Below are positions 1-9,048 of a stretch of DNA of 33,400 nucleotides, in pieces (within the stretch, counting starts at the first letter, position 1; every line of letters starts with the position of its first letter). The stretch is taken from contig JAIVFJ010000487.1 of assembly GCA_025765615.1 (NCBI GenBank), positions 1-33,400 of the forward strand. Direction: 5' to 3'. The translations under genes were made by a program, and so were the position numbers. The notes beneath the pieces are model-generated. The model was not told where the DNA came from, searched no databases, and saw nothing but the letters and a program-made list of their open reading frames with translations. The stretch comes from Zopfochytrium polystomum. Its lineage: Eukaryota > Chytridiomycota > Chytridiomycetes > Chytridiales > Chytridiaceae.

Positions 1-113
1 TAGAAGCAGGTCTCTAACTGTTGTTTCCACTTCATCATTGGGCCGGTGAGGGTGGATTCGATCACCAAAACAGTTGTAGTAGATAATAAATTTCTTGAGG
101 AGTTAGGGTTAGG
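1..113 (+). mobile_element. 3' tail of a family C telomeric element (cut by window edge)
   Basis: These bases match the last ~110 nt of the four other C-tailed elements, which end at 9000, 17945, 19292 and 30171. The tail holds a stem GGTGA/TCACC, then AAAACAGTTG, then AATAAATTTCTTGAGGAG, and finally two telomere units. It is non-coding. The rest of the element lies left of the window. Its start reads TAGAAGCAGG like the tail at 19182, whereas the tails near 8889 and 30060 have an ATG at this point. Confidence 0.85.
102..113 (+). repeat. telomeric junction J0
   Basis: GTTAGGGTTAGG lies between a C tail and an A element truncated inside the RT domain. It is the first of 13 identical 12-base junctions. 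Confidence 0.9.
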
Positions 114-1990
114 TCAAGGCTGCCTATGATTGCACAAACAGGAATTATGTGTGGGAGTCCATCTGGAATGCCAAGAATGACAAGAGTCCTGAGTTTACCA
201 GGAACCAGTTGCTGCCGATTCTCAGATCCTTGTTTGACTTTAACGCGTGCCAGCTTCTGGTCATGGGCCAGAAGTCTGATCAGATTCCAGTGACCCGGGG
301 GTTTCTACAGGGAACTGTGCTGTCCCCAATGCTGTTCAATGTTGCCATCAACTCGCTGCCTGAGGCGCTCTCCAGGGTGCCCCACAGCCAGTTGGAATTG
401 TGGTGGATTGAAGATCAACTCTCTGCTGTTTGCTGATGACTCTGCAGTGTTTGCAAGGAACAAGGCTGTCCTTCAGAATATGCTTGATGAAGTCCACAAC
501 TGGTCCCAGAGGCGGGGCATGACATTCGCAGCACAGAAATGTGTTGTTGTTTCCAAGACAAGGAACCTGAGATTGCAGATGAATGGGGTGGTGCTCCCCC
601 AGGAGAAGACTACACTGCAGTTGGGACTTGTGCGTGATTGCAATGGCATTGACTTTGAGACGTCTCTGCAGATGAGGGTGAAGAAGACTGAGAAGATGCT
701 TCAGTTTCTGAAATCTCGAGGGTTCAATGGCTGGGGATTCCGGCCTGTGAATGCGTACAGGGTGTACATGTGCTTTCTGCGGCCCATGCTGGAGTATGGG
801 TTTGCATTGAGGCCAAATTCAGAGGCCTTCTTGGCCCCGGCCCAGAAGGTCCAGGACATGTGTTTGCGCCAGGCTCTGTCTTTGGGAAAACATCCAGCAC
901 TGTGGCAATGCATCTGATTTTGGAGTTGTGCCGATGGTTGCACGCAACAAGATGCTGAACGCGAGATATTTCTACAGACTGCACCACATTCAGGACCAGA
1001 GAAACACCACTGCACACATGTACAGGCACATGGCTGAGCGGGGGAGGCGGGCTCCTGCAGGATCCCTTACCAGGCTCTGTTCACACCGGATGTGGATCTA
1101 TATTTTGGGTCGGTGCCACGGAAGGCCTTGGCACAGATTCCGTTTGTCAGACACAGGACTTATCCATATGACCTTGAAGTTACCAGATCTGAGCCCAAGA
1201 ACATTGATGCTGTCGCTATGCAGAAGATGCACACTGTGTCACTTGAGAAGTATAAGGAAAAGGCCAACTTGACTGGAGTGGTGGCACCCCTGGTGGTCCC
1301 CCCTCACCGGGGGCCCTGCCAGGTGGTTCGTTCTGGTGCAATGTTTAACAGGAGGTGGTTGAGATGCCTTGTGGCCTGGATGGGAGGCCGTGTGGCCTAT
1401 CACCAGAAGTGCAAGAAGTGTGATGCTGAGCTGGACAGGAACCATGCCTTGGAGTGTTCAGGTGTGCGCCGCCTCCTGGAGGCGGACCACCCTGAGTGCG
1501 TCCCAAGCCTGGAGCAGGCGAGGAGGAACATCACAGTGCTGGATCTGCTGCTGCAGACTCTGACTTTCTGGGCGCCCTACACAGCCAATGATGCAGATAA
1601 GATTCCTCAGGAGACGAGGGTGGCTTCAAAGAAGCTGGGGATGAAGCTTGCTAGGCTGATTGCAAAGATTCGAGTGGAATGCGCCGGAATGAGGGACTTT
1701 GTGGATGCTTCAGAGACCACAGCAGAACAGGAGGCCGATTATTTGATGGAAGCAGGGACAGTAGATGATAGGAGGGCGGATTTGAGGACTCGCATGCAGA
1801 TGGCGCAGTGTGCGGCGGCAAGCTAGGGAAGCCCTGCGTGCGCACTGGGATCCAGTACGCAACAAGGGGTTTAGGGAATCGAGGAAACAGGTGGCTGGCT
1901 AAGGAGACTCAGGGAGTGACGGGGAGGCCGGACGGATCTGGGTGGGTTGACTCTGATACAGAGAGTGGAGCTTCAGTGGGAGGTGGATGA
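114..1990 (+). pseudogene. ORF2 fragment (RT and C-terminal finger), frameshifted
   Basis: This is the 3' part of the A-element ORF2: RT from just after the first catalytic Asp block, through GFLQGTVLSPMLFN and FADD, to the C-terminal CxxC...HxxxC finger and the VSVGGG end at 1990. Compared with the open copy at 24720-28249 it has an extra T near 398, missing Ts near 887 and 916, a 4-base loss near 1077, an extra base near 1808 and an extra A near 1884. Each breaks the frame. No start codon belongs to it. It is a dead copy unless the indels are sequencing errors. Confidence 0.88.
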
Positions 1991-2274
1991 GTGTCTGGTT
2001 CTGTTGCCTCATCATTTGTTTTCCATTTGTTTTTTGTTGTGTTGACTTTATATTTTTAAGCTGTTGTCTGGTTTAGGTTTGTCTCTACTGCTCTTTCAGA
2101 TTTCTTCTCTTCACCTTGGCCTCTTTGTTTTTCTTCCTCTTTGGCTTTCTCTCTCTTACATGTGTCCCCTCCTGACCTCTTGGACCTTCCTTCCTTCACA
2201 CGCATGTACTTTTTTAACTTTCAAGCTGCAGATTCCTCACCTTCGGGTTGGAGCGAATAATACACTATTGAAAA

Positions 2275-2286
2275 GTTAGGGTTAGG
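2275..2286 (+). repeat. telomeric junction J1
   Basis: GTTAGGGTTAGG joins the A terminus (TTGAAAAG) to the 5' end of a full-length B element (GGG followed by a T run). Confidence 0.9.
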
Positions 2287-2308
2287 GGGTTTTTTTCTCT
2301 TCGGAACA

Positions 2309-4084
2309 ATGGGGGGTCGTGGGAAGTCATCGTCGAAGGCGTCTTCGACGCCATTGGCGGCATCCTCGTCACGATCCATCTCCGACTACTTCGCACCGTC
2401 TTCGTTCTCATCTCTAAACCCTGATCCGCCTCCAACTACGAGCGATCCGCACCCTCCCTCGAACGATCCGCCCTCGACTTCGGTTTGATCGCCTGGATCC
2501 GCCTTCGGATGGCCCCCCGATGACCCCGGTGAGGGGCCGCCGTCACAAGCGCAAGATTCTGTCACCTGCGACCCTCAATTTTCGACCCACCACTGCTGAG
2601 GAGTTTCATATGCTCGAGGCACAGGTGTTTCAGGTTGTCCGGACAGCACTGCGGTGCGGCTGCGGTCAGCTGTACAACAGTGATGGACGCCAAGGCAACG
2701 AGTCGATTTATGGAGTTCGTCGCATCAGCCTCGAGTGCAAGGGAAGACCCCCTTGCGCCAAACTCCGACTCCACGACGTTCTCCAACGAAACGCATCTCC
2801 ATTCTACGATCGCCTCAACGACGCCTATCGACATCTCGTCTCTTTGGGCCGGCCACCTCCGTCCCATGCTGAAAAGCGCATCCATCACGACCAGATGGCG
2901 GCGCCGGTGGCGCCGACGGCGCCGGGGGGTGCCACCCCCCTGCGGCGTGCGACGCCTTCACCACCGCCATCGCCTTCTCCTGCCACCTCTCCTATTGCGA
3001 CGCCGTCCGTCTTCCCGCCTCCACCTCCCCGCCCGCCCCAGACTGGAGCGGAGCGGCTCCTGTCCATTCTTCGGGCCCAACACCCGTACCTACGAAAGGC
3101 CATCCTGCGGCCAAAGCCTGGTATCTTCGATCCATTCCTCCGTATGCTACCTAGTGCGATCTACTCTGTCCCCACGACCCATAACGAGCTCCTTGAGGAC
3201 GTAAGGGGGACAATCAACCCCCTTCTACGCGACCTACAAGCAATTATTGCGGACCAGGATGATCTCATCCAACGACTATACGACGCCCTTGCGATCTTCC
3301 CGCCGCGATCCGTCGTCGATCGTGGCACGTCAACACGGAAGATAACAACTTCTGATAAGTCCATGACCACTGACAATGCGCCCTTCACGGCTTCAACCTC
3401 GACCTCACCACTCCCGCCCGCTTTAGTCCGGGACACCGCATCGTCGCCGCTTCCGACTCCGCCAACGGCGGACTCTCCACCCCGAGTTTCTGCCCCGCCT
3501 CCCCACCCTCAGGTGAACTCTATACGCCCCCCTCGGGGGCGAAGGGAGTTCCTGTCTCGGTGGGAGAAGGCTGGGGCAGCCCTTCGATCCGCAGCAGCCC
3601 CGTCCGCTCTGGACCTCATCTTTCATGGCCCTGACCGGCGGGCCCCCACGGGGGGCCAGCCTGTTATTTTTCACCCAGTTTTTCTTCCGAACCTCGTTGC
3701 ATCGCTCCACCCATTCGGCACCTCTTCACTGGCTCCGGTTTGCACTCCACCACCTTGGAGCTCCGTACGCAACAGACATCTCGCCTATTGGGCACGGGTT
3801 GCGGCTTTTTTGAGGCCTGGGTGGCAGAAGATAAGTTTGAGGCGTTTTGTGATTTCCTCCAATCGCATCCTGCTTTCTCTTTGCTCCCTGACTTTGATCC
3901 GCTGCAGCCGCCTGCGCATGACCCTCGTCCTGACGCGGTGAAGCGCGCAGAGTTCGCGTTTCTTACGCGGCGGGCCCGGTTAGCGAGATTTGCCATTCAC
4001 CCTGACCTCCGCCGATCCATTGTTGATTCTATTCCTTCCTCTCTTGCTGACCTCTTCTCTTCTCGTCTTGATCGCCGTCGTTGA
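2309..4084 (+). pseudogene. family B ORF1-like protein, frameshifted
   Basis: The likely start is the ATG at 2309, 22 nt into the element (MGGRGKSSSK...). The first frame closes at 2488, while the next frame is open from at least 2481 to 3941. The central part has TTAEEFH, a GCGQ...ECKGRPPC zinc-binding-like block matching the ORF1 N-terminus, a proline-rich segment, and a conserved block around PYLRKAIL/GTINPLLRDLQAIIADQDDL. The conserved C-terminal domain (APYATDISPIG...EAWVAE...LPDFDPL) is reached only through two more shifts, near 3680 and in the T run near 3810. About 590 aa are implied across three frame changes. Function is unknown; RNA binding is inferred from the ORF1 similarity. Confidence 0.75.
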
Positions 4085-4362
4085 GCTGTTGTCACTTTTA
4101 TTCTCTCTTCGCACATATATGCCTTTTTTCCGCCTGTGCTCCTCCTTCGATCGCCATTGCCTCCTCTTCGTTTCCTACGCACATTTGTGACCAGGGTTTG
4201 ACTCCCATATTCAGTCCTTTCATCCGTTTTCTGTTTTCATATCCTTAGTTGCATGGGTCTCTACTCTTCCGTCCACCTGTATGAGTCCTTTAACTTTCAA
4301 AGTTGCAGATTCCTCACCCTTTCCCTCGGGGGGGGGTTGGAGCGAATAAATCCCGTTGAAAA

Positions 4363-4374
4363 GTTAGGGTTAGG
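4363..4374 (+). repeat. telomeric junction J2
   Basis: GTTAGGGTTAGG lies between the B terminus and an A element truncated inside ORF2. The next element begins GGGCAAAG; the GGG also exists at this point in the complete copy (12144-12146), so it is microhomology with the telomere repeat. Confidence 0.9.
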
Positions 4375-6999
4375 GGGCAAAGTTCAGGCAGTGGAACAGG
4401 CTGACAAAGGTGGCCATCAAACGCTACAGGAAGAGGGTATACTCTGCTGTGCAGGATTTAGCTGTCAAGGACTTTGCTGCTGAAGCCAAGAGAATCAAGT
4501 GTCAGAAATCCAGAGTGGAGCGCACTCACTGTGCCCTTGACCCTCAGAAACTTCCAGATTATGCTGATCACTTTAGGGGAACCATTGGGCATGAGCCAAC
4601 TGGTACTGATGCCGTCAACCAGAATGTGTTAGCTGCCTGCAGTGCTGAACGACTCATGGTGCCTCTGAAGCTTTCTGAAGTTGCCTGGATCAAGAAGAAT
4701 GCTGTGGAAGAAGCCTGCAAGATTGCACCCCGGGGCAAAGCCCCAGGGGAGGATGCCCTGTTTGGCGAACTGGTGTGCATTGCCCCACATGTGGTGGCTC
4801 CTGTGTTGCAGAGATTCTTCCAGTTGCTTGCAGCTCTCCAGATGGTTCCCACACTCTGGGGGATCGCGAATGTTGCCCTTGTGTACAAGAACAAGGGGGT
4901 GAACACTGATGTGGCAAACTACAGGCCAATCTCTCTGTGCTCAAGGCTGAGGCTGGTGTATGAGCGGGTGTTGGCCCCGCAGGTGGAAAGAGTGGTTGAA
5001 GGAATGATCCACCCCTCACAGGGTGGGTTCAGGCGCCACAGGTCCACCATGGACCAGGCATTCACTCTGCATGAGCTTCAGCAACAGTACCCTGATCTGA
5101 CTGTGGTGTACTTGGACATCAAGGCTGCCTATGATTGCACAAACAGGAACTATGTGTGGGAGTCCATCTGGAATGCCAAGAATGACAAGAGTCCTGAGTT
5201 TACCAGGAACCAGTTGCTGCCAATTCTCAGATCCTTGTTTGACTTTAATGCGTGCCAGCTTCTGGTCATGGGCCAGAAGTCTGATCAGATTCCAGTGACG
5301 CGGGGGGTTTCTACAGGGAACTGTGCTGTCCCCGATGCTGTTCAATGTTGCCATCAACTCGCTGCCTGAGGCGCTCTCCAGGGTGCCCCACAGCCAGTTG
5401 CAATGTGGTGGATTGAAGATCAACTCTCTGCTGTTTGCTGATGACTCTGCAGTGTTTGCAAGGAACAAGGCTGTCCTTCAGAAGATGCTTGATGAAGTCC
5501 ACAACTGGTCCCAGAGGCGGGGCATGACCTTTGCAGCACAGAAATGTGTTGTTGTTTCCAAGACAAGGAACCTGAGATTGCAGATGAATGGGGTGGTGCT
5601 CCCCCAGGAGAAGACTACACTGCAGTTGGGACTTGTGCGTGATTGCAACGGCATTGACTTTGAGGCGTCTCTGCAGATGAGGGTGAAGAAGACAGAGAAG
5701 ATGCTTCAGTTTCTGAAATCTCGAGGGTTCAATGGCTGGGGATTCCGGCCTGTGAATGCGTACAGGGTCTACATGTGTTTCCTGCGACCCATGCTGGAGT
5801 ATGGGTTTGCATTGAGGCCAAATTCAGAGGCCTTCTTGGCCCCAGCCCAGAAGGTCCAGGACATGTGTTTGCGTCAGGCTTTATCTTTTGGGAAAACATC
5901 CAGCACTGTGGCAATGCATCTGATTTTTGGAGTTGTGCCAATGGTTGCACGCAACAAGATGCTGAATGCGAGATATTTCTACAGACTGCACCACACTCAG
6001 GACCAGAGAAACACCACCGCACACATGTACAGGCACATGGCGGAGCGGGGGAGGCGGGCTCCTGCAGGATCCCTCACCAGGCTCACTCTGTTCACACCGG
6101 ATGTGGATCTATATTTTGGGTCGGTGCCACGGAAGGCCTTGGCACAGATTCCGTTTGTCAGACACAGGACTTATCCATATGACCTTGAAGTTACCAGATC
6201 TGAGCCCAAGAACATTGATGCCGTTGCTATGCAGAAGATGCACACTGTGTCACTTGAGAAGTATAAGGAAAAGGCCACCTTGACTGGAGTGGCGGCACCC
6301 CTGGTGGTCCCCCCTCACCGGGGGCCCTGCCAGGTGGTTCGTTCTGGTGCAATGTTTAACAGGAGGTGGTTGAGATGCCTTGTGGCATGGATGGGTGGCC
6401 GTGTGGCCTATCACCAGCAGTGCAAGAAGTGTGATGCTGAGCTGGACAGGAACCATGCCTTGGAGTGTTCAGGTGTGCGCCGCCTCCTGGAGGCGGACCA
6501 CCCTGAGTGCGTCCCAAGCCTGGAGCAGGCGAGGAGGAACATCACAGTGCTGGATCTGCTGCTGCAGACTCTGACTTTCTGGGCGCCCTACACAGCCAAT
6601 GATGCAGATAAGATCCCTCAGGAGACCCGGGTTGCTTCAAAGAAACTGGGGATGAAGCTTGCTAGGCTGATTGCAAAGATTCGAGTGGAATGCGCTGGAA
6701 TGAGGGACTTTGTGGATGCTTCAGAGACCACGGCAGACCAGGAGGCGGACTATTTGATGGAAGCAGGGACAGTGGATGATAGGAGGGCGGATCTGAGGAC
6801 TCGCATGCAGATGGCACAGGTGCGGCGGCAAGCTAGGGAAGCTCTGCGTGCGCACTGGGATCCAGTGCGCAACAAGGGGTCTAGGGAATCGAGGAACAGG
6901 TGGCTGAATAAGGAGACCCAGGGAGTGACGGGGAAGCCGGACGGATCTGGATGGGTTGACTCTGATACAGATAGCGCGGTTTCAGTCGGAGGTGGATGA
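4375..6999 (+). pseudogene. ORF2 fragment (RT plus C-terminal finger), one frameshift
   Basis: The fragment is open from the element's first base (AKFRQWNRLTK...). It contains the GKAPGEDALF region, YRPISLCS, QGGFRRHRSTMDQ and LDIKAAYDC in one frame. An extra G in the run near 5305 then shifts the frame, and the remainder (LSPMLFN, LLFADDSAV, finger, VSVGGG end) reads on to 6999. The near-identical copy at 13069-13077 has one G fewer and keeps the frame here. The endonuclease domain was lost by 5' truncation. Confidence 0.88.
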
Positions 7000-7290
7000 G
7001 CGTCTGTTTCTGTTGCCTCATCATTTGTTTTCTATTTGTTTTTTGTTGTGTTGTGTTCATACTTTTAAGCTGTTATCTGGCTTTAAGTTTGTTTCTACTG
7101 TTCTTTCAGATCTCTTCTCTTCACCTTGGCCTCTTTGTTTTTCTTCTTCTTTGACTTTCTCTCTCTCTCACATGTGTCCCCTCTGACCTCTTGGACTTTC
7201 TTTCTTCTCCTTCACACGCATGTACTTTTTTAACTTTCAAGCTGCAGATTCCTCACCCTCGGGTTGGAGCGAATAATACACTATTGAAAA

Positions 7291-7302
7291 GTTAGGGTTA
7301 GG
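7291..7302 (+). repeat. telomeric junction J3
   Basis: GTTAGGGTTAGG lies between an A terminus and the GAGGAAAAACTTTGC 5' end of a full-length C element. Confidence 0.9.
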
Positions 7303-7480
7303 GAGGAAAAACTTTGCAATTTTCGGGGATGGTGGTTTGGGGGCGGCTGCGGCTGCCCCCGCCGCCGCTGCCGCCGCCTTCGAGGGCGGCGGTGGGGTGG
7401 TGTGGAGCCGTCGCTGCCGGCGCGTAGCAGGCTCCGCAGCGCCATGAGTGATCATGGCGTCGAGATCGAGTTGACCGCCT

Positions 7481-7533
7481 GCATGGGATGCGATCCCCCC
7501 TTCTGGCTCGTGAAATTGGCAGTAGCGAGATGC
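7481..7533 (+). other. structured RNA motif, copy 1 of C element at 7303
   Basis: The motif is bounded by GCAT...ATGC. It contains a hairpin GGGAT-GCG-ATCCC, a C run and a second hairpin CTCG...CGAG around the loop core GAAATTGGCAGTA. The same architecture recurs at 7625 and in two other C elements with paired base changes. Confidence 0.7.
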
Positions 7534-7624
7534 AGGCGGAGGCTCGCTTCGCGATCTCCCCCTCGGTGCGACGACTCAGGGCCGGCGAGCCCTCCGTCCC
7601 CGCCGCCCGCCCCCAAGGCCTTTT

Positions 7625-7680
7625 GCATGGGAAGCGATTCCCCCCGCCGTCGGCCCAGGAAATTGGCAGTACTGGGATGC
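7625..7680 (+). other. structured RNA motif, copy 2 of C element at 7303
   Basis: The outer GCAT/ATGC stem encloses GGGAA-GCGA-TTCCC (a GNRA-type loop) and CCCAG-GAAATTGGCAGTA-CTGGG. The CCCAG/CTGGG stem replaces CTCG/CGAG of copy 1, so the pairing is kept while the bases change. Confidence 0.7.
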
Positions 7681-7911
7681 AAAGGTGAGAGGGTGGGTAA
7701 GCCGTGTGTTGCTGGTTTGGGTGTATCGCGACGTTCCTCCCATGCCCCGTCGCATTGGGCGCTAGGCGCCCATCCCTCGCCATCATTACGCTCGGGGTAG
7801 CGGTTGACCCTGCTACCCCCCGCTCGATCGCAAGCAAGTTGGATGGGGTGGTCGGGTAGGGTCTGTCGACCCTCCCCGATCCTTTTCCCTTCCTTGTCAC
7901 GGAAACGAATC

Positions 7912-8545
7912 GGGCGGCGCCTCGCGGCGCTGCCCCTCACGCTTCAAGTTGCAGCGGCGCCTTGCGGCGCCGCTCCCCTCGGTTCGGTAGAGGCGGCGGC
8001 GTAAGGCCCCATCTCTTCGGTTGTGGCGGCTCCTCGCGGCGCTGCCCCTCACGCTTTAGTTGCGGCGGCGCCTTGCGGCGCCGCTCTCCTCGATTCGGTA
8101 GCGGCGGCGCCTTGCGGCCCCTCGCTTCGGTTGGGGTGGCGCCCTGCGGCGCCGCCCCTCACGCTCCAGTGGCGGCGGCGCCTGGCGGCGCCGCTCCCCT
8201 CGGTCCGGCTTTTTTCCGGTTGCGGCGGCGCCTGGGGGCGCAGCTCTCCTCGGTTCGGTTTTTTTCGCTGTGACGGCGCCGCGGGGCGCCGTTCCTCGGA
8301 TGGGGCGGCGCCCATGGCACCGCCCCGCAGTCTCTCGGTTGTGGGCGGCCTCGGCGCCGCCCCTCGCTGGTATCGGTCGCTCCCCGCTCGGTTTCGTTCA
8401 AGCATGGCGGGTAACCCGAGAGGGGGTTGAGTCCCCCCTCCCGGCGTCACCTACTTCGGTTGGTCGGCGCCTTGCGGCGTCACCCTCTTCGGTTGGGTCG
8501 GCACCCCTTGCGCATTGGTTGGGGCAGCGCCCTGCAGCGCTGCCC
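7912..8545 (+). repeat. array of about 15 GC-rich stem-loops
   Basis: Units such as GCGGCGCC-TTGC-GGCGCCGC recur roughly every 35-50 nt, separated by short spacers such as CCCTCACGCTTCAGTT or TCCCCTCGGTTCGGT. The first unit (7912) forms a 10-bp stem with one G-T pair and a TCGC loop. Stems are kept while loops vary (TCGC, TTGC, CTGC, TGGC). Confidence 0.75.
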
Positions 8546-8988
8546 ATCTGTTTTTCTTTGATCTTCGCTATCTTCAGTTCTGATTTCCCGTTTTCCGCTT
8601 TTTGCATTTGCTCTTTCTTCGATTTTCGCCTCTTCTTCGATCTTTGCTCATCCTTCGATCTTTGCTTTTTCTTCGAACTGTGCTTATTCTTCGATTTATG
8701 CTTTTCTTTCTTCGAACTGTCCCCCCTCAGTGAGGGGGTTCCTACGCATTCCCACCCTCCCCCCACTTGGGGGGGGGGCTTGGGCCTCATAGTTTCCGTT
8801 GGTGGTTGTTCTTCGTTGGGTGTTAGTGTGGGTTTTTTCAAGGTTCGCCCTTTTTTCCCTCACGCCCGCACTCGGCGTATTCGGGCCTAGATGCAGATCT
8901 CTAACTGTTGTTTCCACTTCATCATTGGGCCGGTGAGGGTGGATTCGATCACCAAAACAGTTGTAGTAGATAATAAATTTCTTGAGGA

Positions 8989-9000
8989 GTTAGGGTTAGG
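8989..9000 (+). repeat. telomeric junction J4
   Basis: GTTAGGGTTAGG lies between a C tail and the full-length A 5' end (GGAC followed by a T run). Confidence 0.9.
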
Positions 9001-9048
9001 GGACTTTTTTTTACTTCACACCCTCGCGTCCGTCGAAGACGCGCGTGA

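Larger units (their letters stand above)
114..2286 (+). mobile_element. family A non-LTR retrotransposon, 5'-truncated
   Basis: The element starts abruptly within the RT coding sequence (LDIKAAYDC region) directly after telomere repeats, as expected for incomplete reverse transcription from the 3' end. It keeps the C-terminal two thirds of ORF2, a pyrimidine-rich 3' UTR (1991-2274) and the A-type terminus. By eye it is almost base-for-base identical to 26371-28545, including the whole 3' UTR. Differences are mainly single-base or very small indels. Confidence 0.9.
2287..4374 (+). mobile_element. family B element, full length: ORF1-only non-autonomous retroelement
   Basis: It starts with a G run and T run followed by CTCTTCGG, resembling the 5' ends of full-length A elements (G run, AC, T run). 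It encodes one protein related at its N-terminus to A-element ORF1 and has no endonuclease or RT. Its 3' UTR (4085-4362) differs from that of A until the last ~75 nt, where both share ACTTTCAAG, GCAGATTCCTCACC, GGTTGGAGCGAATAA and TTGAAAAG. A half-LINE organisation like mammalian HAL1 is the closest known analogue; mobilisation by A-element ORF2 is inferred. Confidence 0.82.
4375..7302 (+). mobile_element. family A non-LTR retrotransposon, 5'-truncated
   Basis: The element begins in ORF2 between endonuclease and RT. By eye it is nearly identical to 12144-15069 of the full-length copy throughout, including shared variants such as CACCAGCAGTGC and the same 3' UTR. Both must come from one recent source. 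The 3' UTR spans 7000-7290 and ends with the A terminus. Confidence 0.9.
7303..9000 (+). mobile_element. family C non-coding telomeric element, full length
   Basis: The 5' end GAGGAAAAACTTTGCAATTT is shared with the element starting at 16123, which defines a true 5' end. In order it holds a GC-rich leader, a palindromic hairpin (CGCCATGA-GTGA-TCATGGCG at about 7440), two copies of a structured motif (7481 and 7625), a GC stem-loop array (7912-8545), a TTCTTCGAT-rich pyrimidine tract (about 8600-8715), hairpins of C-run/G-run, a conserved GTTGGGTGTTAGTGTGGG block, and the C tail. Open frames here are biased by GC repeats and show no protein similarity, so I treat it as an RNA parasite of the A machinery. 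Confidence 0.8.

Noticed and set aside
7237..7940. Minus-strand ORFs throughout the window
   Set aside because: They mirror GC-rich plus-strand coding or hairpin arrays and show no protein family features of their own.
8270..8890. 206-codon open frame in the C element
   Set aside because: It follows from GC-repeat composition. The protein is low complexity, crosses hairpins and pyrimidine tracts, and its first part is in another frame in near-identical copies that differ only in T-run length.
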